From contig SWBL01000044.1 of NCBI GenBank assembly GCA_024195585.1, positions 124,001-188,000 of the forward strand: a stretch of DNA of 64,000 nt, read 5' to 3'. This DNA is from Aureobasidium sp. EXF-3400 (Eukaryota > Ascomycota > Dothideomycetes > Dothideales > Saccotheciaceae). Below the pieces are notes generated by a model, which saw only the letters and a list, made by a program, of their open reading frames with translations, was not told the DNA's origin and did not search any database. Made by a program: the position numbers and the translations under genes. How positions within the stretch are numbered: the first letter of the stretch is position 1; each line of letters starts with the position of its first letter. Below are positions 30,865-42,457 of the stretch, one piece after another.

Positions 30865-32009
30865 TCATGATCTCGGGGCTGGCTTCTTGACACTCAATTC
30901 GACTTTGCTGTACCATGCAGCGCCGAGAAGGGTGACGAACATACCAGCACCGTTCTCGGGTCCGACGCGGACGTTGAAGAGAACGATACCGAGGAGGATG
31001 GTAAGGCATTGCTTGAGGTTGCCGCAGACACTCAGGGTCAAGGCACCGGCAAGCTTATTTGTTTGGAAGGAGGTGACGTTAAGCATGAAAGCGAGAATAC
31101 CGTTTCCGAGTAGGGCGAGGATAACCGAGGAGGTAAGACCACCCTCAGCAGCGAAGTTGCCGAAACGAGTGACTTCGCCGGTGCAGTATGCGTATACGAG
31201 AGATTGTGCGGCAGCGAGAGGAGACATGCGTAGAAGCAGCTCAAGAGCGGGCATCTTGAGGCTACCGGTAAGAAGGCGGTTGGTTGCGACAGTCTAGTAG
31301 CATTGTTAGTAAACATAAATGGATATCGGGTGTGTTTTCGAGAACGTACCTTGATGGCAGCGAGGAAGACACCGAGGAAAGTAAGAGATGCGCCGACGAG
31401 AGAAAAGTAGTAGTCGCCGTATGTGCTAAGTCCAACACCGAGGACGATGGGGATCAGAGCCATGTATGTAGCCTTTGCGTATGAGCGGCCGTAGAACCAG
31501 CGGTAGATCAGAATGGTTGCGACAGGGCAGGTCGAGCGGGCGATCTGGTGGAAGGGAACTGAGACCATCTCAAGAGAGACGTTGGAAATGGCAATGTTGA
31601 TGGTGAAGAGAACAGAGAATGCCACTAGGGTATAGTTGTCTTGCCGTGTAAGGTATGAGAGTTTGATCTGGCCTGCGAGCAGGAGGATGTAGCATCCAAT
31701 TGCTGCGCATGTAGCGTGTAACGTGGTCATGAGCCAGGGAAAGGCGAATTTGACGAGGACGGCCTTGTTGTATAGCGTGAGGCCCAGGTTCATGGCGAAG
31801 TAGAGTCCAAGACAGATCATCTTGACGCGAGTCGAGACGGAGTATTCGGCGCCTTCTTGTGCGCTCTTTGCTTGTGGTTGCTCCTCGACGATGGCCTGCT
31901 TCTCGACATCGTCATAATTCAGCAGCTTCTGGCGCTGCTCTTCGTTGATGTCGCCGAACTCGGACTCGTCCATGGATAGTTGCGGTTGCTTCTCAGAGAT
32001 GGACGCCAT
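30865..32009 (-). CDS. TPT/DMT-superfamily nucleotide-sugar-type transporter
   Basis: Two exons on the minus strand: 32009-31350 and 31293-30865, with a 56-nt intron (GTACGT donor, CTAG acceptor). 362 residues. The start is the ATG at 32009; the upstream extension begins with TTG. After an acidic, Gln/Glu-rich N-terminus of ~75 residues come about ten hydrophobic segments. Landmarks: LYFAMNLGLTLYNKAVL (family NKxxL signature), ISNVSLEMVSVPFHQIARST, YSFVG-like STYGDYYFSLVG, and the C-terminal TSFQTNKLAGALTLSVCGNLKQ. This is the triose-phosphate-translocator fold that carries nucleotide sugars or related solutes across Golgi/ER membranes. The C-terminus ends in KKPAPRS. The substrate cannot be read. 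The UDP-glucose dehydrogenase gene lies 1.5 kb away. Confidence 0.88.
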
Positions 32010-33513
32010 GACTGTAGTTGGTAAAGGAGGGACCGGCCACAAGGTTTAGTGAATAGCGAGGCAGGTAGCAGACAGAGTCCAAAGGAATGAAACAAAGAGA
32101 AAAGGTAGAATACGAGGCCGGTATGAAGAACGATGTAATGCGAAACTATCTCGCAAGCCTCGACAGCCTACCCTAGCTAATATATCATCAGATAAGCTGC
32201 CCCCGACCCGCCCACAACCTACGTAGTCATGTCATGCGAAGGGGCCGCATGCAGCCGCCCCTCTCTAAATCCGTGCAGTGCCAAGCGTATAATGGCAACA
32301 TAACACCCTTCAAACAAGGCCTCTCACCAAGCCTGACCCCGACGGTTGACAAGGGGGTAATTAGCATTCATTTCTTGCCTGTGAAGCAAGAACATTTAGT
32401 CCAACGTCCTGTCTCCTCCAGCTCACGCCGTTGCTACAGATCGTCACCGTTGCATCCTAACCCAGCTGCATGTTTATTGTCCGTTGGAAAGGAGACGGAT
32501 TTCAACCACAAGACCCATCAACATCCCAGTGGCCAAGAAGTGAAGGATCTGCTTACACACGGAGAATCTCTTGACATGTCGCCTATCATGGTGGGGTCTG
32601 TGGAGATTGGACCAAAGCACAAGGGTTTCTTGTCTGAGAACGTTGATATTCGGAAAACACAAGCTCGACGATCGGCTGTCTTCCTCACGTGTGCTGCTGT
32701 TCGAAAAGTCAAAAATCCTATCAATATATCAAAACGTTCCTATCGACTATCCTACAAGCCCATCTGCCCAACCACCCGGAGTTGGTACACACATTGTTCA
32801 TCTATGTAAAAGTGATCAACTCTGAAACGAAGGATTGATGCAGTCCACGTATGCGCCCGGAACTACGGCCTTGTCATTGCCGCGTTCGGGGAATATACAA
32901 TCTTATCTCCACTGTCGGCAGGCGTGGTGGCTTTTTGAGGCGTTCATGGCTTGCAACCACCCCGAGGGCTGGGAGAGAGCCGCCTCAGATTGCAGTGTAT
33001 CAACCGGACTCTGATTGACGGCAATCGGCAACGCACAATCCGCGTTTCTCGTTCCCTGGCATGAGCAATGAGCATGGATATGCCTGAACCAAATCACCGT
33101 ATCCAATACGTAGACCTAGTAAGCACAATGGGTCCATGTATGTGCTGCCAACTTCACTTCTCTCCCGGAACCCTTCTTCCGTAGCAATGTAAAGCAATCT
33201 AAACTATGAAGATGCACAGAGTGTTGGGTGATCGACAACTCCCAATGGTTATTGTTCTATCGCTCGAGACTATTGTGCATTCACACAAACCGTACGGACA
33301 CGCGTCACAAAACCGGGAGGATGGATATATATTGCAGTGATTTCAAGCGCCTGGCGCTGATTAAATTGATCAAATAATTACAAGAACGTTATAGACATGA
33401 TATGAAACCCACCCAACCAAACTCCTAGAAGTGCCCTCTAGTTTTGAATCATGCCATGATCATGCCCCAAGGAGGAAATAAGAAAAAGGAATGCCAGAAT
33501 CCTTTGGGAAAAT
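32010..33513. other. Upstream region of the transporter gene and 3' flank of UDP-glucose dehydrogenase
   Basis: 1.5 kb without a supported gene; a 191-codon frame at 32234-32809 looks random. A partial match to the foldback-element end (TATTGTGCATT) lies at 33271-33281. Confidence 0.5.
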
Positions 33514-35187
33514 TTACTGGAACGAGTTGCCTCTGCCGATGCACTCGACGCGGAAGCCCAACCGTTGCAGCTTGCCGGCGTCGATGACTCTACGGCCGTC
33601 AAAAACGAATGCTGGACGTTCCATGATGTCGAAGATCTGTTCCCAATCGACCTTTGCGTTTTGTGCCTCGGCGTGCTTGATGGCAGTTCTGGGGTTGTAG
33701 CGTTCGCGTGCAGACTTGTCTGCGGGTGTCATTTCGGCCTCGTTGTCGGAGGAGTGCTCAGAGGCGACAGGGCTAGGCAACAATTGCTGAGGGTTCTCAG
33801 CACCAGTCTTCTTGGCAGCGACAACATCCTTGTTGGAGAACTCGTCCCACTCGGTAAGGACAATGACGGCGTGAGACTCGGAAGCACAGTCGTAGGGGTT
33901 CTGAGCAATAGAAACGTACTTCTCGACGTCTTCGAGATGGCATCCGTTGATGTCGAGCTCCTCCCAGATCTGTGCCTTGGTGACTTGAGGGTCGTAGATG
34001 CAGACTCTGGCTTGTTCGGCGATAAGATCCTTGACAACGGAGATAGCAGCACTCTCACGAGTATCGGCGGTGTTCTTCTTGTAAGAGAAACCGTAGACGG
34101 CAATCTTCTTGCCAGTCAGGGTTCCGTAGAGGGTTGAGATGATGCGCTTAGTGAAGCGAGACTTCTGCCACTCGTTGATAGCGACGACGGATTGCCAGTA
34201 AGCAGCGACCTCAGGAAGATGCAGAGTTTCGGCCATGTATGAAAGATTGAGCACGTCCTTGCGGAAGCAGGAACCTCCGAATCCGACCGAAGCCTGGAGC
34301 ATGCGCGAGCCGATTCTAGTGTCCAAGCCTGCGGCATATGCAATCTCGCCAACATCGGCACCAGTGGCCTCGCAAATTGCGCTCAAAGCGTTGATACTGC
34401 TAATACGCTGAGCCAGCAGCGCGTTGGCAGCGAGCTTGGCGAGCTCAGAGGACCAGATGTTTGTCTTCAAGATGTTTTCCTTGGGCACCCAGCTGCCGTA
34501 AAGGTTTGCCAGGACGTCTGCTGCCTCGAGGCCGCTGGGTGTTTGCATTGAACCGATCAGGATACGGTCTGGTCTCATGAGATCGGCGACGGCGGTACCC
34601 TCAGCCAGGAACTCGGGGTTCGACAGAATCTCGAAGTTGACACCAGGCTTGCCAATGGCCATGAGGATTTCTCTCATGTTGGCTGCGGTTCTGCAGGGAA
34701 CAGTGCTCTTCTCGACAATGATTGTGTCTTTCTCGGCCTCGGCGGCGATCATACGGGTGGCAGATTCGAAGTAGGCCATGTTGGGTGCCTTGCCAGCACC
34801 AATACCGGCGGTCTTTGTGGGGGTGTTGACACAGATGAAGACAATGTCGGCACGCTTGATGGTGCCTCTAACGTCGGTGGTGAAGAAGAGGTTCTGAGGG
34901 CGGACCTCAGCATCGCGCGCCTCCTTGACGACGGGCAGGAGACCGGGCTCGTAGATGGGAAGGGCGTCGGAGTTCCATGCTGCGATACGGGCTTCGCTCA
35001 AGTCGACAACGCTGACCTCGACGTCGGGGTTCTTGAGTGCAAGTACAGCACCGCTGGGGCCGCCCTGTAGAAAAGAAAGTCTGGTCAGCCTTGCTCGGGA
35101 GACGGCCTCGTGGCAGCTCGTATTCAGGGAAGATTAACTCACGACAAAGCCGGCACCGATAAAGCAAACACTCTTCACAGGACCCAT
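33514..35187 (-). CDS. UDP-glucose 6-dehydrogenase
   Basis: Two exons on the minus strand: 35187-35143 (15 codons) and 35064-33514, with a 78-nt intron (GTGAGT, CTACAG). 531 residues. The NAD-binding GxGxxG (FIGAGFVGG) is split by the intron. Further landmarks: VNTPTK, EKSTVPCRT, NPEFLAEGTAVADL, the catalytic-Cys segment SVGFGGSCFRKDVLN, YGFSYKKNTADTRES, and PAFVFDGRR. The enzyme oxidises UDP-glucose to UDP-glucuronate with two NAD+, in the cytosol. Odd: after VLTEWDEFSN there is an extra acidic/Ser-rich insertion of roughly 55 residues before DWEQIFDIMERPAF. Animal enzymes have only a short link there. The frame is intact, so the insertion is probably a surface loop. Confidence 0.95.
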
Positions 35188-36164
35188 CGTGTAATGTGTT
35201 AGATTCCGAAACTTGAAAGAATGTGTGAATTGAGCAGAAGCAAGTGAGAATAATGAAGGAGAATTGTCTGAAGCAAGATGAAGAAGACAAAGTATCCTGG
35301 GCAATAACTAAACAGAATACCGATAAGGGATGTCCCCTCGCTTCAATCGGGCATGCCGCCTTGGCTCATGGCCGCCGCCTGCAGGAGAAAACTTGCCAGG
35401 GGGACCCGTTTGTGATTGCCCTGTAGTTTGATCCGCTCGACACTTGACGCTGGGAAAGGGGGGGAAACAGGGCTTCTCTGCGGGCACCAGAACTTCAGCT
35501 GCCGTCGATACAGAAACGCCTTAGGGTCTTGTCCACCACGCGATCCTCTGATCAGCGCTCCAGCGGCACAAATGATCCGATTGTGGTCAGACGAGCAGAT
35601 ACGATAAAATTCGTCAAACTGGCGTGATGATGTCTCCTGTCCTGCAACTTGGCGGGAAAGGCTGAATCTTGGAGCGATTCCGAGACCCGAAGGGCAGGAG
35701 CCACAGAACCAACACATGGACTGTACAGACGCATAAAGTTTTGGGTTTGGTGTGCTGACTGACTCGAGCTTCCGGCGGGCATCCCCCTTCTTGCCCTGGC
35801 CGCAGCCTTGGCATGTACGTCCAAGACGTTACGCGCGTGCTCCTTTTTATTTCTAGTGGTTAGTTAGATGAACCGCGAGAGGCCGTGAGCTGTGTAATGC
35901 TGTCCGTCAGTGTCCACAATTCAGCTTGGCCGCTACTAGCTGATATGTTGGGAGCCCTGTAGCCGTGCGACAAGGAAGCCCCTGCCAGCTGTTCGACGGT
36001 CTTTGATAAGTTTCCGAATAACTACTTCCGCCCAGGGGCTTTTATCCACAATCCGCCGATTGCTCTTGGGGATTTCCATATTCTGATCCCTTGCATTCTA
36101 CGCATACCCTCCATGCGACTGTGAGAGTGCGCGTCCTTCTCTATTTCCCCGTCTTGCTGTCACC
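35188..36164. other. Divergent upstream region (UDP-glucose dehydrogenase / glycosyltransferase 1)
   Basis: About 1 kb between two divergently transcribed genes. It holds both promoters. No gene seen. Confidence 0.55.
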
Positions 36165-37803
36165 ATGGTTATCCCGTCCATGTCTAGGTCCGACATGTCA
36201 TACAGTGATATGGGCCGCTCTGTTCTGAAACCGAGGTGGATTTTCGGTTTTGCTGTCGTACTCGTAACTCTAATCACGCTGTTCACACATACGGCATCCC
36301 ACTCGGTCAGTGGTCTGGTCAACTCGATCAGCACTACAGTAAGCAAACTCCAGATCTACTGCGGCCGCTGTCTTCTTACCACGACACCAGAAACCCTCTA
36401 CCTCGACATCCTCCACACCGTCAAGCAGCAATGGCAAGGCCGGCCTCCACTACCTCATCCCAGCGACAAGCAGCAACCGAGACTTCTGCAAGCTGCTTCT
36501 CTCCTCCACCATCCTCGACTACCCTACCCCCGTCCTGATTAACTGGGGCGCACATGAAGAAGCCAATCCTTACAAGCAACATCTCGCCAAGGTCGAAACC
36601 CTACTCGCCTACATGAAGAGGCTGAAGCCCATCAGCAAGGAAGATGATTTGGTCCTCATCCTGGACGGCTACGACGTCTGGTTCCAACTGCGACCTGACG
36701 TCTTGCTCAAGAGATACTTCGAGATGAATGCGAACATGGACCAGCGCACCATTCAGGCTTTCGGCCAAGACGCTTTCGACAAGGGCGATCATCGTACTAC
36801 CGTTATATTCGGCCCTGACAAGATCTGTTGGCCCATCGATTTCAGTCGCCCTGCGTGCTGGGCTGTTCCTCATACTGGACTCTCACCAACCGCGTTTGGC
36901 CCTGAACCCAACGATTTCAGAGAGACACACAACGAGCCCAGATGGCTGAACTCGGGAACGATTATGGGACCGATCCAGGACATGATTGACGTATTCCAAG
37001 CTACTCTCGATCTGATCCACTACAACCATACTACAGACTCTGATCAATTCTATTTTGCCAACGTCTTTGGTGACCAGGAATTTGCTCGTCTGTCCCTGGA
37101 CCAAGAACTTCTTGAGACCCAGGCGAAGGAAAGATACAGGGAAGAGTTCCGCAAAGAAGAGGACCCACCTCGCCAGATCCCTGAATTTGACGTCGGACAG
37201 AGAACCGAGTACCACATTGGTATCGACTACTTCTCAGCTATGTTCCAGACCTTGGCCTTCTACAAACAGTTCCTAGCCTGGATCCGTCCAAGCGACTCTT
37301 GGGCAACCAAAACAAGCGAGGCTGGCGATGTTACTGCAGAGAGATATAATTTCAAGGTGGCCGAGGATATTTCTGCTTCACTCTCGCCTTTTGCCGCATT
37401 CGAGGCCTCACCACCTGCATCGAACAGCTCAGTCGAATACCCGAAATCGTGGGAAGATGTCAGCCTTTGTGTCAACACTGTCACTGACCTGGCTCCTGTG
37501 ACTTTGCACTTTACTGGCGAGAAGTCTTTGCGCGAGTTGTGGTGGGACAAGTTATGGTTCTATCAAGATGGCGAAGAGCTCCGCAAGGCTAGCTTGAGAA
37601 TGCCCGAGGGACCCATCAGTCAGGAGCCAATTGCAGGCAAGACATGGTACAAGATTGAGTCTAGTGACCCGGAGGCAGGTAAGGGAGGAGCGTGGGCTGA
37701 CAATGGCGGTTGGCACTCATGGACCAGTCTGTGTAAGACGTACGAGGATCAGATCTTCCCTCGGAAAACACTCAAGAAGAAGGGCCCTCATCATCACCCG
37801 TAG
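36165..37803 (+). CDS. PLOD-like fungal glycosyltransferase, type II membrane protein (copy 1)
   Basis: Two exons, 36165-36338 and 36391-37803, with a 52-nt intron. 528 residues. A cytosolic tail of ~24 residues precedes one signal-anchor segment (~25-43, WIFGFAVVLVTLITLF), then a Ser/Thr-rich stem. The luminal domain shows NRDFCKLLLSSTILDYPTP, the nucleotide-binding-like DDLVLILDGYDVWFQLRP (D-G-x-D), RWLNSGTIMGP and DQFYFANVFGDQEFARLSLD. This resembles the glycosyltransferase domain of procollagen galactosyl/glucosyltransferases and many fungal homologues of unknown acceptor. Golgi by topology. A tandem, related gene follows on the same strand 0.63 kb away. Confidence 0.85.
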
Positions 37804-38433
37804 AGGTCTTTCTTTCTTTATTGTCGTAAAATCCGTAAAATAATAAACATTTCCAATCTACCAATTACAGAATGCTATGAACAATTCGTGCTTTGGGTGA
37901 AGAATTGACATGTGTCCATCAACATGGCCCCTCTTCCGATGCCAGGAGCCCGCTACTATCGAGGCTGCGGAACGGCGTTCCTATCAAAAAAGTGGCTTTT
38001 TTCGTTCAGCTGGCAGGCGTCACAGGGCTTGCAACCATGCATAAATCGGCGAGAACGGACTCTGTAGCAATTTTAGCAGATAGGTTATGGCGACAACCCT
38101 TTTTTTAAGGGGTTCCCAACCAGTGGGTTCATGGATATCCTGGTTATTTCATTTTTTGGCACAGACGCAGCGGCTCATACTAACCACTCGGCGCTCGTAG
38201 GAAGCGTGTTGACTCGCCCGCGCCGTTTTTGCTAAGTACATTGATCTACTTAGGGAGTCAGTCTCGCACATGCGCGCGAAGCACGAGTGTTCTTGCCCTT
38301 CTTGACAACAAGACCACCTTCCAGGGGTTTCATTGTTTTTCCGGCCTTGCCTTCTGATTTTCATTCTTTTGTTTCATCTCGGCTGGTCTTTTGTTTTCGC
38401 ACTTCCAGTCCTTTCGCGACAATCGCCATCACG
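37804..38433. other. Intergenic between the two glycosyltransferase genes
   Basis: 630 bases, no gene. The last 120 bases form a T/C-rich leader for the second copy. Confidence 0.55.
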
Positions 38434-40144
38434 ATGCCGGTGCAAGGTGTCATGAATAAGCTCAAGCAAGGCCTATGGCAAGGCAATGGGCCGAATTATG
38501 AACGAGTTGACCTCGAGGATGGGTTTGAGAAGGAGCACACCAACAAGCGATCTTCACGACATGCCAAACCGGTGATCGTAATCCTTGGATTTCTTCTCGC
38601 CATATTCTTATTCATGTCCTCGGTATGTGATTTCGCATCCTTCTCACCTTTTTAGCCAACCAAATCTAACAACACAGGGTGGTCATGACTCTGCCAAATC
38701 CACAGTTTCCACCACAGTGGCATTATTGCCTCCAGCCTATCTGCGAATGGTTTATCCTGCGAAGCACGCAGATGCCAACTTTTGCAAACTTATGCTTAGT
38801 AGCGCCATCCTGAATTATCCGGAGGCAATGTTGATAGGATTTCCGGGTAGCAAGGAGAAGGAAGAAAATGCCGACTCCACTCTGGACTTGGCCCAACGCG
38901 TGTCTCGTAAGACCAGTATCCTTGGCATCGACAAGCACCTTAGGAACATCTCAACAACTCGTGATGAGGATCTTGTGGTCATAGCCGATGGTCTGAATAC
39001 CTGGTTCCAATTGCGCCCTCAAACACTCCTGGACCGGTATTTCGAGACCAACAGGAACGCAGACGAACGTCTCAGAAAAGAATTCGGAGTAACTGCTGAC
39101 GTCTTGGGTCTCCGCCAAAAGATTGTTTTCGGTGCTCAGAGAGACTGCTCGCCATGGAATGCAGAGGACCCAGCTTGTGCTACAGTGCCAGAGTCGACAC
39201 TACCTACTGACATTTACGGACCTCAGACTGATGCTGAAGTCGGTGAGAACAAAGACATTTTTACCAAGCACCGACCTCGATACATCAACTCGGGCTTTGC
39301 TATGGGCCCCGTGAAGGAGATGCGTAAGCTCTACGCCGAGGCTGCAAAACGCGTCCTGGGCGACCAACATCTCCAAGATGAAGGTAAGGTCCTTGGTCAG
39401 CTTTTTGCCGAACAGGAAATGGCTCGTGAATCCCACAAGACACCCCCTGCTTCATTCTTTGCACGTCTTGGCTCGTGGCTCTCATCGTTCTGGGAAAATG
39501 CCAGCGCAGTCAAGGATAGACAGGCACAGCAACTGAGAGAGGCTGATCTCTCACGAGAGTTCGGAATCGGTTTGGACTACGCCAGTGGTCTTGCCTTCGA
39601 GGCCGCCCATGCCGACGCTGACATGGAGTTCGTCAAGTTTGGTGATGCGGAATCAGTGCATGCAGCCAATGCTAAGCACGGTATCAGCGACAGCCGACTT
39701 GGCCAGATCGGGCCTGATGTTGATGCATCTCTGCCACCGTTCTGGACCTACAGCCATGAGATCCTCCCCTCTCGCAACACATCATGGGGCAATGTTTCTC
39801 TTCTTACAAATGCCTGGACTGGCGTTACCCCGGCTGTCATCCAACACGACATGCGCAACTACCAAACCAGCAGTTCACTGCGCGAAACATGGTGGTCCAA
39901 CATCTGGTACCAAAAGTATGCTCGCAAGATGTTCGACGTGCACGTACAATCTCCCATTGGTGCCGTCGCCGTCTCTGGCTACGACGCTGCATCCCGCCGT
40001 CAATGGTGGGGAATTGAAGATTGGAAGGGTGGAGCAAGGAACGAGACCAAGTTCTGGTGGAGATATGAGGATGTATGTGGAGGCACCGAGACCGAAGTCT
40101 TCAGAGACAGCAAGGGTCCGTGGTACTTGCCATCCAACCACTAG
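38434..40144 (+). CDS. PLOD-like fungal glycosyltransferase, type II membrane protein (copy 2)
   Basis: Two exons, 38434-38622 and 38678-40144, with a 55-nt intron (GTATGT, TCTAAC branch). 551 residues. A ~45-residue charged cytosolic tail precedes the signal anchor PVIVILGFLLAIFLFMS. It aligns with copy 1 along its length: ADANFCKLMLSSAILNYPEA, LVVIADGLNTWFQLRPQTL, RYINSGFAMGPVKEM, then GQLFAEQEMAR. The acidic motif differs: copy 1 has DGYD, this one has DGLN, so the second Asp is lost. Both keep the Trp-rich C-terminus with WW and WxxEDxC segments. The enzyme may have altered donor or metal use, or be inactive. Golgi by topology. Confidence 0.83.
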
Positions 40145-40796
40145 AATCTTTCTGCTGTCGCTATCTATTCACTTCTATAATGTCAAAATCTACATATTGA
40201 TCTTCTTCAATCACTTCCTCCTCGGGCAATATTGAAAATGCGACTTCTTCGCGAATGACATATGGGAACAAGAAACAGAGATCAAAGAGTACAAGAGACA
40301 CAGGTTGTCGGCAGTCACCGAGTGATTGCGTGACTTCTAGATGGCAGAGGTGTGCCGGTAAGGTGAACTTGCTTGACAGCGAAAGCCTTCCGATTGCCTG
40401 AGCCAGGAAGTTTGAAGAAACAAGCCTCTAGGATTACTGCATCATTCAAAACTATAACAGCGTCAAGAAGTATGCTTATTGGCGTCTTCGATATCTTTTG
40501 TCTGTCAAGATACAAGAAATAGGTAAGTTATGGTTAAATTTTGGCGCTAGATCCTTCGGCTGCGATCTTCCTCTGTCTTTCCTCAAACCACAGAATTTGT
40601 CCCCGCTCCCACGCAACCAAGGAACGGCTGCTTTAAGCCGCAAATACGATGTCCGGGTCAAACACGGTCCCAATGACTCTATTTTCGTGCTTAAGGAGAT
40701 CCTCCTGTCCTCCTTCTTCACATCTTCTGACAGGCGGTCGCTGAGAAATTAATACGAGACACGACAGATACGAAGGATCTTGGACTCTTCACAGGA
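40145..40796. other. Intergenic before the four-TM gene
   Basis: 650 bases with 3' UTR and promoter. No gene seen. Confidence 0.55.
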
Positions 40797-41814
40797 ATGA
40801 CTACGCCTGTAATGTACGGCATTGGGAGTGCCAGATGGCAATACATCTCGGACGGCTACAGAAAGTACTGGTATCTGAGGTCTGCTCTGCGCTGGTTGTC
40901 TATCGTCGCCGCCATCACGTCCTTGATCGTCTTTGGCATCGTTTATTCTGACTGGGCGGACTACAAAAACGTTCATGTCATGTATTATGGTCCAATACTT
41001 TTTATCGTGGCTGTAAGTTGATTTTACTTTCTGCTTTTCTGCTAGAACAGGGCAGCTTTAGTAAAAATTGGTACAAACAAGCTTACTGTTGAGCTATGAA
41101 CAGCCGCTTCTATCTTTTGTGACCAGCGTTACCGCTCTCGCATTTCTGTTTCTCCTAAGAAGGAAGTTTCGCATCAACCCTGGATGGCTGCTCTCTGCCG
41201 ACCTCGTCTGTAGTGTACTCCTGTCTGTCAATCTGGTCTTCAATGTGCAGTACACTCCCGGCGCGTACGGCTGGGACTTGAGTGATGGACTAGAAGTCCT
41301 CCAGGTTCCATGGTGCTTTTGCCTGATATTGGGATTCTTCCACTTTCTCCTCTTCCTGTGTGACATCTGGGAAGTACACTTCCATCGGCGAATGATCAGA
41401 GAGCAGAGAGATGGTCACCAAAGCGACAACGATACAAAATCTGTACCATCTGGACTCAAGTCTGGGAGTGCTGAGCCTGAGGATATCGAACTGCAGTCGA
41501 TCAGCTCGCCGATTCGAAGTTTGAACGAGGCACCAGATACACCTTCGCACACAGAAGTCCCCGATAACGCTTTAGTCGAAATGGCCGGTACATTACGAGT
41601 GGAACTGCCAGATGGACGAATCTTGGAATTACCTGAAGGGTGCCGTGTGGAATTGCCAGCGGATCATCGAGCTGAGCATCGAGCCGAGCTACCGGACAAC
41701 AGAAGGCTACGAATAATCACACAGCCGTACGAGCTTGGTTCGACGTCAACGGCATCTACCCAATGGTATGGCAGTAGTCCGGTCGCTCCTTCGTACAAGA
41801 CGCAGGATTGGTAG
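40797..41814 (+). CDS. Four-TM (MARVEL-like) membrane protein with ELP-type repeats
   Basis: Two exons, 40797-41012 and 41104-41814; intron 91 nt (GTAAGT, AACAG), phase 0 on both sides. Nearer acceptors run into stops. 308 residues. Four hydrophobic segments occupy about residues 30-195: WLSIVAAITSLIVFGIVY; VMYYGPILFIVA with PLLSFVTSVTALAFLFLL; SADLVCSVLLSVNLVF; and FCLILGFFHFLLFLCDIWEV. This topology is MARVEL-like, but sequence identity to a named family is not clear. The cytosolic C-terminus holds four imperfect ELP repeats: VELPDGR, LELPEGC, VELPADH and AELPDNR. Role unknown; such proteins are frequent in filamentous ascomycetes. Confidence 0.75.
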
Positions 41815-42457
41815 CGGATTCGGGAATATCACGACATGATCGAGCTTCATCCATCGATGGTAGATTTCAATTTATGTATAATCAATTATGACACACATGA
41901 CAGGTTCCTCTTGAGATATTTACCATGCTTATCCCATAATCTGTAGCTTTTGCATGCAGGTGTAGAGCCCAATCTTGAGAACAAGGGAAAGGCTGCGAGC
42001 TTGGAGTTCATCCTAAGCAGCTTGAGCTGAACTTGAACATGCTTACTCTCTGCCTATAGAGGTTACTTAGCACGTGGAGCATGAAATAGACATGAACCTC
42101 AACGCATGAAGACAGGATAGGGGAAGTGTAAAAAGTCTGTCAACTTTCTTTCCTTCTTTCGTCTGTATCTACTGATGAGAAGGCTGCAAAAATGCACGAT
42201 GCTTTTGCGATGAGCATGATAGTTCGTGGAGAGCCTGCCGCATCCTTGGGATCATTCACCTCATGACTCTACTCTGCATTTTTTGCAGCTCTCACAATCT
42301 GTAGTCACTTTCCAAACACATTTCTGGTAGGTGAAGAAAAGAGGTCTCTATCGAGCAATAAGGAAAGGAAAACATCTAGTTTCAACGCCAACTCTGTCAA
42401 ATCTACTTGGGTATATAATAAAACAGCTCTTTCGGACAGGCCACGCATTCGTCCTCC
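41815..42457. other. Convergent intergenic region
   Basis: 640 bases containing the 3' UTRs of the four-TM gene and RIX7. No gene seen. Confidence 0.55.

Noticed and set aside
32234..32809. 191-codon plus-strand frame
   Set aside because: Ser/Arg/Pro-heavy random composition and no start context or domain.
33300..41900. A nucleotide-sugar or polysaccharide gene cluster (transporter, UDP-glucose dehydrogenase, two glycosyltransferases)
   Set aside because: The genes are near each other, but spacing, strands and lack of shared promoter elements do not show a coordinated cluster.
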